A stretch of 64,000 nucleotides of DNA, from NCBI RefSeq assembly GCF_001921215.1, contig NZ_MSIF01000002.1, forward strand, positions 558,001 through 622,000, read 5' to 3'. The notes below the pieces were generated by a model, which was not told the origin of the DNA, made no database searches, and saw only the letters and a program-made list of their open reading frames with translations. This stretch comes from Actinophytocola xinjiangensis. GTDB taxonomy: Bacteria > Actinomycetota > Actinomycetes > Mycobacteriales > Pseudonocardiaceae. This document shows, one piece after another, positions 7,927 through 16,064 of the stretch (the first letter of the stretch is position 1; each line of letters begins with the position of its first letter). The translations under genes were made by a program, and so were the position numbers.

Positions 7927-9432
7927 ATGGCACGACACCAGATACCGCGACATCTACGCCGGCGGCTGGTCGCCGCCGGCACGGCCGCGGTCTGCATCCT
8001 CGGCGCGGCCGTGGGCATCGGCATCTACGGCGCCGCCCAGGCGGACGACGAGCAGGCCCGTCCGGTCCAGTGCCTGCCGGAGATCCCCCCGACCAGCGAG
8101 GCGCCGCCCCCGGAAGCCCCGCCGTCCGAGGAACCGCCGGCCGAGGAACCCCCCGCGTCCGAGGAACCTCCGGCCTCGGAGGAACCCCCGGCGTCCGAGG
8201 AGCCCCCGGTCTCGGAGGAACCCCCGGCCTCCGAGGAGCCCCCGGCGTCGGAGGAACCGCCCGCGTCGGAGGAGCCGCCGGCCGGGACCGCGCCCCAGAG
8301 CCTGCGCGGCGACTCCCCGCTGAGCGCCCGCCCGCGCGGCCAGCAGCCGACCGAGGAGCAGCCCCCCGCCTCCGAACAGCCCCCCGCCACCGAGGAGCCG
8401 CCCGCGTCGGAGGAGCCCCCGGCCACCGAGGAGCCGCCGGCGTCGGAGGAGCCACCCGCCGAGGGTGACGAGGAAGGGCCGCCGCCGCCCGAGACCGTTC
8501 CGCCGGTCGACGACGACGCCCCCGAGGACGACTTCGGCGACGACGAGTGCACCGACGAACTGGGCCCCTTCGCCCAGGACTTCGTCAGCATCCTCGAGGT
8601 CGACCGCAACAACCTCGCCCGGGGCCCCCGGCCCAACCGCAACGGCTCGCGCGGCACCTTCACCACCGACTGCGGCAACAACGAGAACGGCAACTTCAAC
8701 TCCGACAACCTGATCGCCGCGCCCGGCAAGGTCAACGCCGCCGAGCACACCCACGACTACGTCGGCAACCAGGACGTCAACGCCGAGGCCACCGACGACA
8801 GCCTGGCCGCCGCCGAGACGACCTGTGAGAACGCCGCGGACCAGTCGGCCTACTTCTGGCCGGTGCTGCGCGCCCGCAACGCCGACGGCACCGGAGCCGT
8901 CGACGAGGTCAACGCGCACAACACCGGCACGATCCTGCGCCCGACCGTCCAGCTCCAGTTCCGCGGCAACGCGCGCTCCGACGTCGTCGCGATGCCCCGC
9001 TTCCTCAAGGCGCTGACCGGCAACTCCAAGGGCCAGACGGCCGGCGGCGTGAACGTCAACGCCAAGTGGACCTGCACCGGGTTCGAGAACCGGATCACCG
9101 ACAAGTACCCGCTGTGCCCCCGGGGCAGCCAGGTCACCCGCATCGACGACTTCCCCAGCTGCTGGGACGGCGCCAACACCGACAGCGCCAACCACCGCGA
9201 CCACATCGTGTTCCCGGACCGGCGGGGCGCGTGCCCGGCCGGGACGCAGGCGGTGCCGCAGCTGCGGGTCACGCTGACCTGGGAGGTGCCGCGCGGGCGG
9301 GTGTTCGCCCTGGACGCCTTCCCCGCGGAACTGCACAGTCCGGTGACCGCACACAACGACTTCATCAACGTCATGTCCGAGGACCTGATGAACGAGGTCG
9401 TGGAGTGCGTCAACAACGGCCGGCGCTGCTGA
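7927..9432 (+). CDS. Secreted DUF1996 protein with Pro/Glu repeat linker
   Basis: A 501-residue exported protein. Residues 1-40 form a signal peptide or anchor (RRRLVAAGTAAVCILGAAVG then IYGAAQA). Residues about 55-180 are a low-complexity linker built on PPASEE/PPATEE units. From about residue 205 a DUF1996 domain follows, recognised by EHTHDYVGN, the NAKWTCTG region, FPSCWDGANTDSANHRDHIVFP and several paired Cys. DUF1996 is widespread in fungi and actinomycetes and has no firmly known activity. The linker suggests display across the cell wall. A terminator-like hairpin at 9459-9493 separates it from the redox genes downstream, although the strand is shared. Confidence 0.85.
   Translation: MARHQIPRHLRRRLVAAGTAAVCILGAAVGIGIYGAAQADDEQARPVQCLPEIPPTSEAPPPEAPPSEEPPAEEPPASEEPPASEEPPASEEPPVSEEPPASEEPPASEEPPASEEPPAGTAPQSLRGDSPLSARPRGQQPTEEQPPASEQPPATEEPPASEEPPATEEPPASEEPPAEGDEEGPPPPETVPPVDDDAPEDDFGDDECTDELGPFAQDFVSILEVDRNNLARGPRPNRNGSRGTFTTDCGNNENGNFNSDNLIAAPGKVNAAEHTHDYVGNQDVNAEATDDSLAAAETTCENAADQSAYFWPVLRARNADGTGAVDEVNAHNTGTILRPTVQLQFRGNARSDVVAMPRFLKALTGNSKGQTAGGVNVNAKWTCTGFENRITDKYPLCPRGSQVTRIDDFPSCWDGANTDSANHRDHIVFPDRRGACPAGTQAVPQLRVTLTWEVPRGRVFALDAFPAELHSPVTAHNDFINVMSEDLMNEVVECVNNGRRC
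8092..8466 (+). repeat. Tandem PPASEE-coding repeats
   Basis: About 375 bp of 18-bp units encoding PPASEE and variants (PPVSEE, PPATEE) inside the DUF1996 gene. They are interrupted by a non-repetitive insert at about 8287-8350. Synonymous codons vary between units, so the array is not freshly duplicated. Confidence 0.85.
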
Positions 9433-9458
9433 TCCTCCCGCGTCCGCGGTAGCCGGCG

Positions 9459-9493
9459 GGCGGGCAGGTCGGGGCTCCGCCGACCTGCCCGCC
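9459..9493 (+). terminator. Hairpin after the DUF1996 gene
   Basis: A perfect 14-bp stem (9459-9472 with 9480-9493) and a 7-nt loop, 26 bp after the stop. No U-tract, as is common in actinomycetes. Confidence 0.7.
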
Positions 9494-9520
9494 GTCCCCG
9501 TTCCGATCCGAGGAGTCCTG

Positions 9521-10099
9521 GTGTCCCTTTACCTGGCGGCCGATGCCGGACACGACAGCGGCGTGCTCGAGGTGTCGACGCTGTCCGCCCGGCTGGCCTA
9601 CGCGCTGATGTGCCTGACGCTGGTCTGGGGCGTGCTGACCAGCACCGGCTGGGTGAACCGGCTGACCGGGCGGGACGCGTTGCGCGGCAGCCACCAGGTG
9701 CTGGCCACGCTGACCCTGGCGTTCGCCTTCGTCCACGGCACCACGCTGCTGATGCTCGACAGCGGGGCGTGGGAGCTGGTGGAGGTGGTGGTGCCGTTCA
9801 AGGAGACGCTGCGCTACACGTTCGGCGTGCTCGCCTTCGAGGGCATGCTGGCCGCGTCGATCGCCGTGGGGCTCAAGCGGTTCATGACCTACTGGCGGTG
9901 GATGTGGCTGCACCGCCTCGCCTATCCGGCGTTCGTGCTCGGTGTGCTGCACGCGTTCTTCGGGGCGCTGGCCGCCGGCAGCCTCGCCACCGTGTGGATG
10001 CTCGGGATCACCCTGCTGGTCCCGGCGGTGACGGTGATGTTCCTGCGGTTCCTGCCGGCGCGGACGCTGGCCACCGCCGGCCTGGTCGAGGACCTGTGA
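9521..10099 (+). CDS. Ferric-reductase-like (haem b) membrane protein
   Basis: A 192-residue integral membrane protein with about five hydrophobic helices. Histidines placed inside helices (GSHQVLATL, FAFVHG, MWLHRLAYP, GVLHAFFG) fit a two-haem ferric-reductase-like/cytochrome b fold. The GTG start follows GAGGAG by 5 nt. Its stop overlaps the ferredoxin ATG (TGATG), and the ferredoxin abuts the reductase gene. The three look like one electron chain from NAD(P)H through FAD and Fe-S to membrane haem. The terminal acceptor is unknown. Confidence 0.8.
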   Translation: MSLYLAADAGHDSGVLEVSTLSARLAYALMCLTLVWGVLTSTGWVNRLTGRDALRGSHQVLATLTLAFAFVHGTTLLMLDSGAWELVEVVVPFKETLRYTFGVLAFEGMLAASIAVGLKRFMTYWRWMWLHRLAYPAFVLGVLHAFFGALAAGSLATVWMLGITLLVPAVTVMFLRFLPARTLATAGLVEDL

Positions 10100-10320
10100 T
10101 GGGCGCGAGGAAGTCGAGGTCACGCACGACGGTCAGCGTGAACAACGACCGCTGCCGCCGGTACGGGATCTGTGTCGCCGAGGCGCCGTCGCTGTTCCGG
10201 ATGACCACCGACGGCGGCCTGCGCTACCTGCGCACGGTGCCCGGCGAGCAGGTGGAGCAGGCGAAGGCGGCGGTGCGCAGCTGCCCGATGCTGGCGATCG
10301 AGCTGGACGAGAGGCGTTGA
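10099..10320 (+). CDS. 3Fe-4S-type ferredoxin
   Basis: A 73-residue small acidic ferredoxin. Cluster ligands are Cys19 and Cys25 (CRRYGIC) and Cys62 (SCPMLAI). The position of the second Cys in a 4Fe-4S motif is Tyr22, so a three-Cys 3Fe-4S cluster is expected, as in SoyB-type partners of cytochromes P450. Here the partner is more likely the adjacent membrane haem protein. It overlaps the preceding stop by 1 nt and is immediately followed by the reductase ATG at 10321, which indicates translational coupling. Confidence 0.92.
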   Translation: MGARKSRSRTTVSVNNDRCRRYGICVAEAPSLFRMTTDGGLRYLRTVPGEQVEQAKAAVRSCPMLAIELDERR

Positions 10321-13300
10321 ATGGGCCGGGAGCGAATCGTTGTCGTCGGTGGCGGGGCCGCTGGCCTGCGCGCCGCCGAACGGCTCCGCGAGCTGAACTT
10401 CGGCGGTGAGCTGGTCGTGGTCGGCGAGGAGCCGTACCGCACCTACCACCGTCCCGGCCTGACCAAGCACCTGATGACCGGGGTGGCGCGCCCGCGTGAG
10501 CTGGTGCTGCCGGTGCTCACCGACCTGGACGCGGTGTGGCGCTACGGGGTGCGCGCGTCGCACCTGGAGCCCGACGAGCACGTCCTGCACCTGCCGGGCG
10601 GCGAGGAGATCGTCTACGACGGGCTGGTGATCGCGACCGGTGCGCAGGCGCGGCACCTGCCCGGCGCGCCCCGGCACGACCCGCGCGTGCACGTGGTCCG
10701 CACGATCGCCGACGCGGTGGGCGTGCAGAAGAGTCTGCGGCGCGGCAAGGGCCGGCTGGCGGTCATCGGCAGCGGTTTCCTGGCCTGTGAACTGGCCTCC
10801 GCCGCCCGGGCGATGGGCCGCGACGCCACGATCGTCACCCGCGACCACGGTCTGCTGACCGGCGTGCCCGGCGGCGACCTCAGCGAGACGGTCACCGCGC
10901 TGCACGACGCCCACGGCGTGCAGATCGTGACCGACGCGCAGGTGCACCACTGGGTGCGCCAGCAGGACGGCGTCGCCCTGCACCTGACCACCGGCCAGGT
11001 CGTGGTGGCGAACTGTGTCGTGCTGGCGGTGGGCGCGGTCCCGGCGGTGAGCTGGCTGCGCGGCTCCGGCCTCATCCTCGACGACGGCGTCATGTGCGAC
11101 GCGACCTGCCACGCGATCGGCGCCCAGGACGTCGTCGTGGCCGGCGACGTGGCGCGCTGGCCGAACCTGCGGTTCGACACGGTGCCCCGGCGGGTGGAGC
11201 ACTGGCTCAACGCCGTGGAGATGGGTCGTGCGGCCGCCGAGAGTCTGGTGGTCGGTTCGGCGTCGGCGGCGCCCTACACGCCGCTGCCCAGGTTCTGGAC
11301 CGACCAGCACGGCCTGCGTATCCAGGGCGCCGGTCTGCCGGCGCTCGCGCAGGGCACCGTGCCGTTGACCAGTTCGGTCGACGTCGGCCAGCGCGTCACC
11401 GGCTATGTCAATGACGGCGAGCTGGTCGGCGTGATGGCTTTCGACAGTCCCCGGGGCATGCTCGGCTGGACCGCCGAACTGGAGTCCCGCACCACGGAGG
11501 CCATGCGGACGCGTCCGGTCCGCGTGCGGCGGCCCGAGCCGGAGCCGAACCTGGCCGAGCCGCACCCGTCGGTCGCCGCGATGAACTCGACCGCGCGGAC
11601 GCAGGCCACCGACGCCGCCCCACCGACCCAGGCCATCCCGGCCTTCGCGATGAGCGCCATGGAGTCCGCGGCGGCGATGGACGCCGCCGTGGCCAGAGCG
11701 CTCGAGATGTCCGACAGGAGTTCGATGGAACACCCGTCGATGCCCCCGGGCGGTTTCGCCCCGCTGGGTGGTTTCGCCGCGCAGGGCGGTTTCGCCGCGC
11801 AGGGCGGTTTCGCCGCGCAGGGCGACCAGGCCGCTGGTTCGTGGTCGGCCCGTTCGGTGCGTGGTGGTGACCACGGACCGGCGACACCGCGGTTCGGCCC
11901 GCTGGACTCGCCCCCGCTGGGCCCGGAGGACTCGTGGCCGTCCCTGCCGGCCGCCGGCGGGAAGTCCTGGCCAGAACTCCCCTCGGTCCAGGCGATGGAC
12001 TCGTGGCTGTCGATGCCCGCGGTGGATTCGTCCCCCAGGCTGCCGGTGGTGAGCCGCCCCGACTCCCCGCCCGGCCGCCAGACCCCCTTCGATTCCGCGC
12101 CCGGCCATGGAACCCACCCCGACTCCCTGCCCGGCCGTCAGGCGCCCCCAGATTCCGCGCCCGACCGCCGAGCCCATCCTGATTCCGCGTCCGGCGGCCA
12201 GGCGCACCCTGATTCCCCGTCCGGTCGCCGGGCGCGTGCGGACGACACCCCGCCGTCGGGGACCCTGGCCGACGCGCTGGCGAAACGGTCCGGCCGCCGG
12301 ACCCGCCCCGAGGAGGTGACGAGCTCGATCCCGCCCGTCCGCGGTTCGAGACCAGAACGCGACGACACCCAGGCGATCCCGCCGGTCCGCGAAACCAGAG
12401 CCCAACGACGGGCGAGGGCGGCGGTGGAGGAGACCACCGCGATCCCGCCGGTGGACTCCCCGAAACGCCCGGTACCCGCCGACTACTCACCCACCACCCG
12501 CCGCCCCACCTACGACGAGTCCGGTCCAGCGATGGCCTCCATCCCGTCGATGCCCGCCGTGGGCCGCCACGCCGAACCGGAACTCCCGCAACTGCCCCCC
12601 TCCCCGCCCACCGGCTCCGCCTACACCGGCTCGGCCCCGGCTACCAGGCCCGCGTTCGCTGGTTCGGGTTCGGCTGGTGGGCCCGCGTTCGCCGGCCCGA
12701 CGTCGGCGGAAGTGACGGCTGTTCGGTCTTCGCCCGCCGGTCCCGCGTTCGCCGGGCCGCCGCTTCCGGCGGAGGTGACGGCCGCGGGGCCGTCGACGGG
12801 TTTCCCGACGGCGCGGCCCCTGCCCGTGTCGCCGGCGGCGCGGCCGCAATCGACGTTCCGGCAGCCGACACCGCTGGAATGGGCCGAAACCGGCGAGATC
12901 CCGCCGGTGCGGTCAACGACTCCGGCGGCCCCTCCGGTGTTCTCCGCACCGGGCGGGCCGCCGGGCCCTCCGGTCCGTCCGACGTTCCCGCCGGCCGCGG
13001 GCTCCCGCGCCACCGGCTGGCCGACATCGTCCGCACCGGACTTCCCGCAGTCCGCCTACCCGCCGCCGGGAGCACTGGGCCGCACCCGCCCCTCAGGCCC
13101 GCAGGCCGGCGGACCCCAGTACCCGCCGACCCCACCCGATTCCGCACCATGGAACCCCGTCAACCGCTACCCACACCCCACCGCCTCGTCGCCAGGCATG
13201 CCTCCAGTGGTTCCGACGGACTCCTCACCAGCCATGCACCCGGTAGCCCCGGCACAGTTCTCGCCCAGAACACACCCGGCCGCTCCGACACACTCCTCGT

Positions 13301-14187
13301 CGGGCCCACGCCCGGTCGGCCCGACGGCCTCTTCGTCGGGCCTACGCCCGGTCGGCCCGACGGCCTCTTCGTCGGGCCTACGCCCGGTCGGCCCGACGGC
13401 CTCTTCGTCGGGGATGCGTCCGGTTGGTCCGGTGGATTCTTCGGCGGGCCTGCGTCCGGTTGGCCCGACGCAGTCCTCATCCGGCATGCGCCCAGTCGGC
13501 CCGACGGATTCTTCGGCTGGCCTGCGCCCGGTCGGTCCGATGGATTCTTCGGCTGGCCTGCGTCCAGTTGGCCCGATGGACTCCTCGGGCGGGATGCGGC
13601 CAGTCGGTCCGATGGGGGCCGCGCCGGGAAGGCCGGCCACCGCCACCCACCCCGGGATGCGGCCGGTGGGGACCTCACCGGCCAGGCGTCCGCCCGGCCC
13701 GGCCGATTCGTCGGGCGGCCTGCGGCCGGTCGCCCACCACCCCAGTTTTCCGGCGCCACCACCGCACCCCACCGACTCCGCGCCGCGTCCCGTCGGCCCG
13801 CCCGGTTCCGCGACCTCCACCGGGACCCGGCTGGCCCAGGTGCCCCAGAGGCCCACCACCCCGAGCCTGCCCGGCATCCCCGCCATCGCCAGTGGTGTCA
13901 GCCCGTTGGCTCCCGTCCCCGAGACCCCGCCCAAGGAACGGGTCTTCGCCGATGTTCCGCCAGCCCCGACCTTCCGCCCTGCGAGCAGCCGCGCGGCCGG
14001 TAACCCCCCAGCCGGCCGCGCGGCCCCACCCGACCGTGAACGTCACCCCGACGCCAAGAAGCCCAAGGCCACCTCCCGCCGCCGCCGGGCGGCGATGCCG
14101 CCGCAGGGCACGGTCTCCGCCGTGCCTCCGGCGGTACCGGGGATAGAGGACCCGTCCCGTTACGAGGAGATCACGCCGATGGGCTGA
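10321..14187 (+). CDS. FAD-dependent ferredoxin reductase with giant low-complexity tail
   Basis: A 1288-residue protein. Residues 1-395 are a complete ferredoxin/rubredoxin-reductase-type flavoprotein: FAD Rossmann motif VVVGGGAAGLRAAE (7-20), ATGAQARHLPG, NAD(P) motif VIGSGFLACELA (about 150-161) and the VVVAGDVARWP FAD loop (about 275). Family members normally end near 400 residues. The rest is rich in Pro, Ser, Ala and Gly and built from repeats: GGFAAQ (11767-11820), PDSxPGR units (about 12055-12240), several IPPV motifs, and nine 12-residue units ending RPVGP (13288-13611). A basic KATSRRRRAAMPPQG segment lies near the C-terminus. The frame is unbroken with no membrane helix in the tail. 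It converges on the kinase gene with 28 bp overlap. Confidence 0.88.
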   Translation: MGRERIVVVGGGAAGLRAAERLRELNFGGELVVVGEEPYRTYHRPGLTKHLMTGVARPRELVLPVLTDLDAVWRYGVRASHLEPDEHVLHLPGGEEIVYDGLVIATGAQARHLPGAPRHDPRVHVVRTIADAVGVQKSLRRGKGRLAVIGSGFLACELASAARAMGRDATIVTRDHGLLTGVPGGDLSETVTALHDAHGVQIVTDAQVHHWVRQQDGVALHLTTGQVVVANCVVLAVGAVPAVSWLRGSGLILDDGVMCDATCHAIGAQDVVVAGDVARWPNLRFDTVPRRVEHWLNAVEMGRAAAESLVVGSASAAPYTPLPRFWTDQHGLRIQGAGLPALAQGTVPLTSSVDVGQRVTGYVNDGELVGVMAFDSPRGMLGWTAELESRTTEAMRTRPVRVRRPEPEPNLAEPHPSVAAMNSTARTQATDAAPPTQAIPAFAMSAMESAAAMDAAVARALEMSDRSSMEHPSMPPGGFAPLGGFAAQGGFAAQGGFAAQGDQAAGSWSARSVRGGDHGPATPRFGPLDSPPLGPEDSWPSLPAAGGKSWPELPSVQAMDSWLSMPAVDSSPRLPVVSRPDSPPGRQTPFDSAPGHGTHPDSLPGRQAPPDSAPDRRAHPDSASGGQAHPDSPSGRRARADDTPPSGTLADALAKRSGRRTRPEEVTSSIPPVRGSRPERDDTQAIPPVRETRAQRRARAAVEETTAIPPVDSPKRPVPADYSPTTRRPTYDESGPAMASIPSMPAVGRHAEPELPQLPPSPPTGSAYTGSAPATRPAFAGSGSAGGPAFAGPTSAEVTAVRSSPAGPAFAGPPLPAEVTAAGPSTGFPTARPLPVSPAARPQSTFRQPTPLEWAETGEIPPVRSTTPAAPPVFSAPGGPPGPPVRPTFPPAAGSRATGWPTSSAPDFPQSAYPPPGALGRTRPSGPQAGGPQYPPTPPDSAPWNPVNRYPHPTASSPGMPPVVPTDSSPAMHPVAPAQFSPRTHPAAPTHSSSGPRPVGPTASSSGLRPVGPTASSSGLRPVGPTASSSGMRPVGPVDSSAGLRPVGPTQSSSGMRPVGPTDSSAGLRPVGPMDSSAGLRPVGPMDSSGGMRPVGPMGAAPGRPATATHPGMRPVGTSPARRPPGPADSSGGLRPVAHHPSFPAPPPHPTDSAPRPVGPPGSATSTGTRLAQVPQRPTTPSLPGIPAIASGVSPLAPVPETPPKERVFADVPPAPTFRPASSRAAGNPPAGRAAPPDRERHPDAKKPKATSRRRRAAMPPQGTVSAVPPAVPGIEDPSRYEEITPMG
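11767..11820 (+). repeat. 18-bp tandem repeat (GGFAAQ), 3 units
   Basis: Three near-identical 18-bp copies in the reductase tail, preceded by a diverged unit encoding GGFAPL. Confidence 0.85.
13288..13611 (+). repeat. 36-bp tandem repeat (12-residue RPVGP unit), 9 copies
   Basis: Nine in-frame 36-bp units encoding x-x-S-S-x-G-[LMP]-R-P-V-G-P. Units two and three are almost identical at DNA level; the others differ at synonymous and a few coding positions. A degenerate continuation reaches about 13735. Confidence 0.9.
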
Positions 14188-15335
14188 CCGGGCAGGCTGA
14201 CCGTCACCGCGAGTCCACCTTCGGGCCGGGCCTGTGCCGACGCGGAGCCGCCGTGGGCCAGGGCGACCGAGCGCACGATCGACAACCCGAGCCCGGAGCC
14301 CTTCGCCGAGGTGAGACGGTCGGGCAGGCGGCGGAACGGTTCGAACAGCGTCGGCACCTCGTAGGGCGGGATCGCCGGCCCGGTGTTGCTGACCTGCACC
14401 TCCACCCGCCCGCCGGCCGTCCGGCTGGCGACCCGCACCCACCCGTCCGGCTCGTTGTACCGCACCGCGTTCTCCACCAGGTTGTGCACCATCCGTTCCA
14501 GCAGCAACGCGTCGCCGGTCGTCCACGCCTCCCGCGCCGCCAGTTCGACCGGGTGCTCGAACTGGGTCACCACGTGGCTCACCACGTCCGCGAGGTCCAC
14601 CGGCCGCCGCTCGGTGATCTCGTTCTCCGAGCGGGCGAGCACCAGCAGCCCGCCGATCAGCCGCTCGTGCCGGGAGTTGATCTCCAGCAGGTGTTCGCCC
14701 AGCCGGATGACGTCCGGTGACGCGCCGCGGCGGTGCATGGCCATCTCGACCAGCGAGCGGCCCAGCGTCAGCGGTGTGCGCAGCTCGTGCGAGGCGTTCG
14801 CGACGAACCGGCGTTGGCCGTCGAAGGACCGGTCGAGCCGCTCGACCATCGTGTCGAACGTGTCGGCCAGGTCCTTGACCTCGTCGTCGCGCCCGCGCAG
14901 GGCGATGCGTTCGTGCAGGCCACGGTCGGCGGCGGGTGCCAGCGAGATGCGCCGCGCGGTGTCGGTGACCCGGTGCAGCGGCGCCAGCACCCGGCCGGCG
15001 ACCAGCCAGCCGAACCCGGCCGCCGCCCCGCCGACCAGGCAGAGCGCGATGGAACCCTGCGCCAGCAGCGAGGTCATCGCCGCCGCACGCACCTGCCGCT
15101 GCTGTTCGAGCATCCACTCCTGGGCCTCGTCGGGCGGCTCGCCGGTCTGTGTCCAGGTGCGCTGGCCGTCCGGCTGGACCTGGGCGATGACCTTCATCCC
15201 GGACCGGGACAGCTGCTGGTTGAACAACGCGTAGGTAACGCCGAGCAGGACGACGCCGGCCACCAGGAACAGCCCGCCGTGGAGCAGCGTCAGCCGGGCG
15301 CGCAGCGTGACCCGCCTGGGCCGCGAGCGCTTCAC
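14160..15335 (-). CDS. Two-component sensor histidine kinase
   Basis: A 391-residue membrane kinase. Transmembrane helices lie at about 13-38 and 88-114, with a short extracytoplasmic loop of about 50 residues. HAMP follows (about 115-170), then HisKA with phospho-accepting His183 in ASHELRTPL, and an HATPase domain with N box NLVENAVRYN and G box GSGLGLSIVRS. The GTG start overlaps the response-regulator stop by 4 bp (GTGA). The small sensor loop gives no clue to the stimulus. Confidence 0.94.
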   Translation of the reverse strand: MKRSRPRRVTLRARLTLLHGGLFLVAGVVLLGVTYALFNQQLSRSGMKVIAQVQPDGQRTWTQTGEPPDEAQEWMLEQQRQVRAAAMTSLLAQGSIALCLVGGAAAGFGWLVAGRVLAPLHRVTDTARRISLAPAADRGLHERIALRGRDDEVKDLADTFDTMVERLDRSFDGQRRFVANASHELRTPLTLGRSLVEMAMHRRGASPDVIRLGEHLLEINSRHERLIGGLLVLARSENEITERRPVDLADVVSHVVTQFEHPVELAAREAWTTGDALLLERMVHNLVENAVRYNEPDGWVRVASRTAGGRVEVQVSNTGPAIPPYEVPTLFEPFRRLPDRLTSAKGSGLGLSIVRSVALAHGGSASAQARPEGGLAVTVSLPGQPIGVISS

Positions 15336-16012
15336 GGGATCCGGTACCCGACGCCGGTCACCGTCACCACGACCGACGGCTCGCCGAGTTTGCGGCGCAG
15401 TTTGAGGATCGTCAGCCGCACGACGCCGGTGAACGGGTCGGCGTGCTCGTCCCACGCCTTCTCCAGCAGGTGTTCGGCCGACACCGGCGCTCCCTGCGCC
15501 AGCAGCAGCTCGGTCAGCACGGCGAACTCCTTGCGGGACAACGGAACGTAGTGCCCGTCGCGGAAGACCTCGCGGCGGCCGGGGTCGAGGGTGATGCCGG
15601 CGCGGCGCAGCACGGGCGGCGCGGCGGGGCGGGCGCGGCGGCCCAGTGAGTGCACCCGCGCGGCCAGTTCGGGGAACGCGAAGGGTTTGGTGAGGTAGTC
15701 GTCGGCGCCCAGGCCGAGGCCGGCGACCCGGTCGGTGATCTCGGCGGCGGCGGTGAGCATCAGGATCCGGGTGGTCGCCGCCGAGTCGACGACCTGCCGG
15801 CACACCTGGTCGCCGCCGACGACGGGCAGGTCGCGGTCGAGGACCAGCACGTCGTAGGCGTGCACGCCGAGCCGGTCCAGTGCCGCCGCGCCGTCGTGGG
15901 CGACGTCCACGGCGTGGGCCTCGTCGCGCAGCCACTCGGCGATCGCGTCGGCGAGCAGCGGCTCGTCCTCCACCACCAGTACCCGCATGGCGGAATCATC
16001 GCCGAACACCAT
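15332..16012 (-). CDS. OmpR/PhoB-family response regulator
   Basis: A 226-residue regulator. The receiver domain has the acidic pair in VVEDEP, phospho-accepting Asp59 (VLVLDRDLP) and the Lys of DDYLTKPF. The C-terminal winged helix includes FTGVVRLTILKLRRKL and VTGVGYRIP. The ATG at 16012 is preferred to the internal ATG at 15988 (MRVLVVED) because AAGGAAAC directly precedes it and the internal one has no ribosome site; this adds eight residues. It is the first gene of the operon with the sensor kinase. Confidence 0.93.
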   Translation of the reverse strand: MVFGDDSAMRVLVVEDEPLLADAIAEWLRDEAHAVDVAHDGAAALDRLGVHAYDVLVLDRDLPVVGGDQVCRQVVDSAATTRILMLTAAAEITDRVAGLGLGADDYLTKPFAFPELAARVHSLGRRARPAAPPVLRRAGITLDPGRREVFRDGHYVPLSRKEFAVLTELLLAQGAPVSAEHLLEKAWDEHADPFTGVVRLTILKLRRKLGEPSVVVTVTGVGYRIP

Positions 16013-16064
16013 GTTTCCTTGCCGTTAGCGACCTCGGAAACGACACAGAAACGGCGCGGCGCTG

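Noticed and set aside
7302-8024. 240-residue reverse ORF across the 7.3-8.0 kb gap
   Set aside because: Arg-rich, no ribosome site, no family pattern, and it overlaps the start of the DUF1996 gene.
8092-8466. PPASEE array as a possible CRISPR or regulatory repeat
   Set aside because: It is in frame with a signal-peptide protein, the period is 18 bp and there are no spacers. It is a coding linker.
7638-8468. 276-residue forward ORF that overlaps the PPASEE repeats
   Set aside because: In the repeat part it is a frame-shifted reading of the array. Only its first 25 residues look protein-like and they were noted as a possible remnant.
10120-12405. 761-residue reverse ORF opposite the ferredoxin/reductase genes
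   Set aside because: His/Arg/Gly-rich shadow of the reductase frame. The opposite strand carries clear FAD and NAD(P) motifs.
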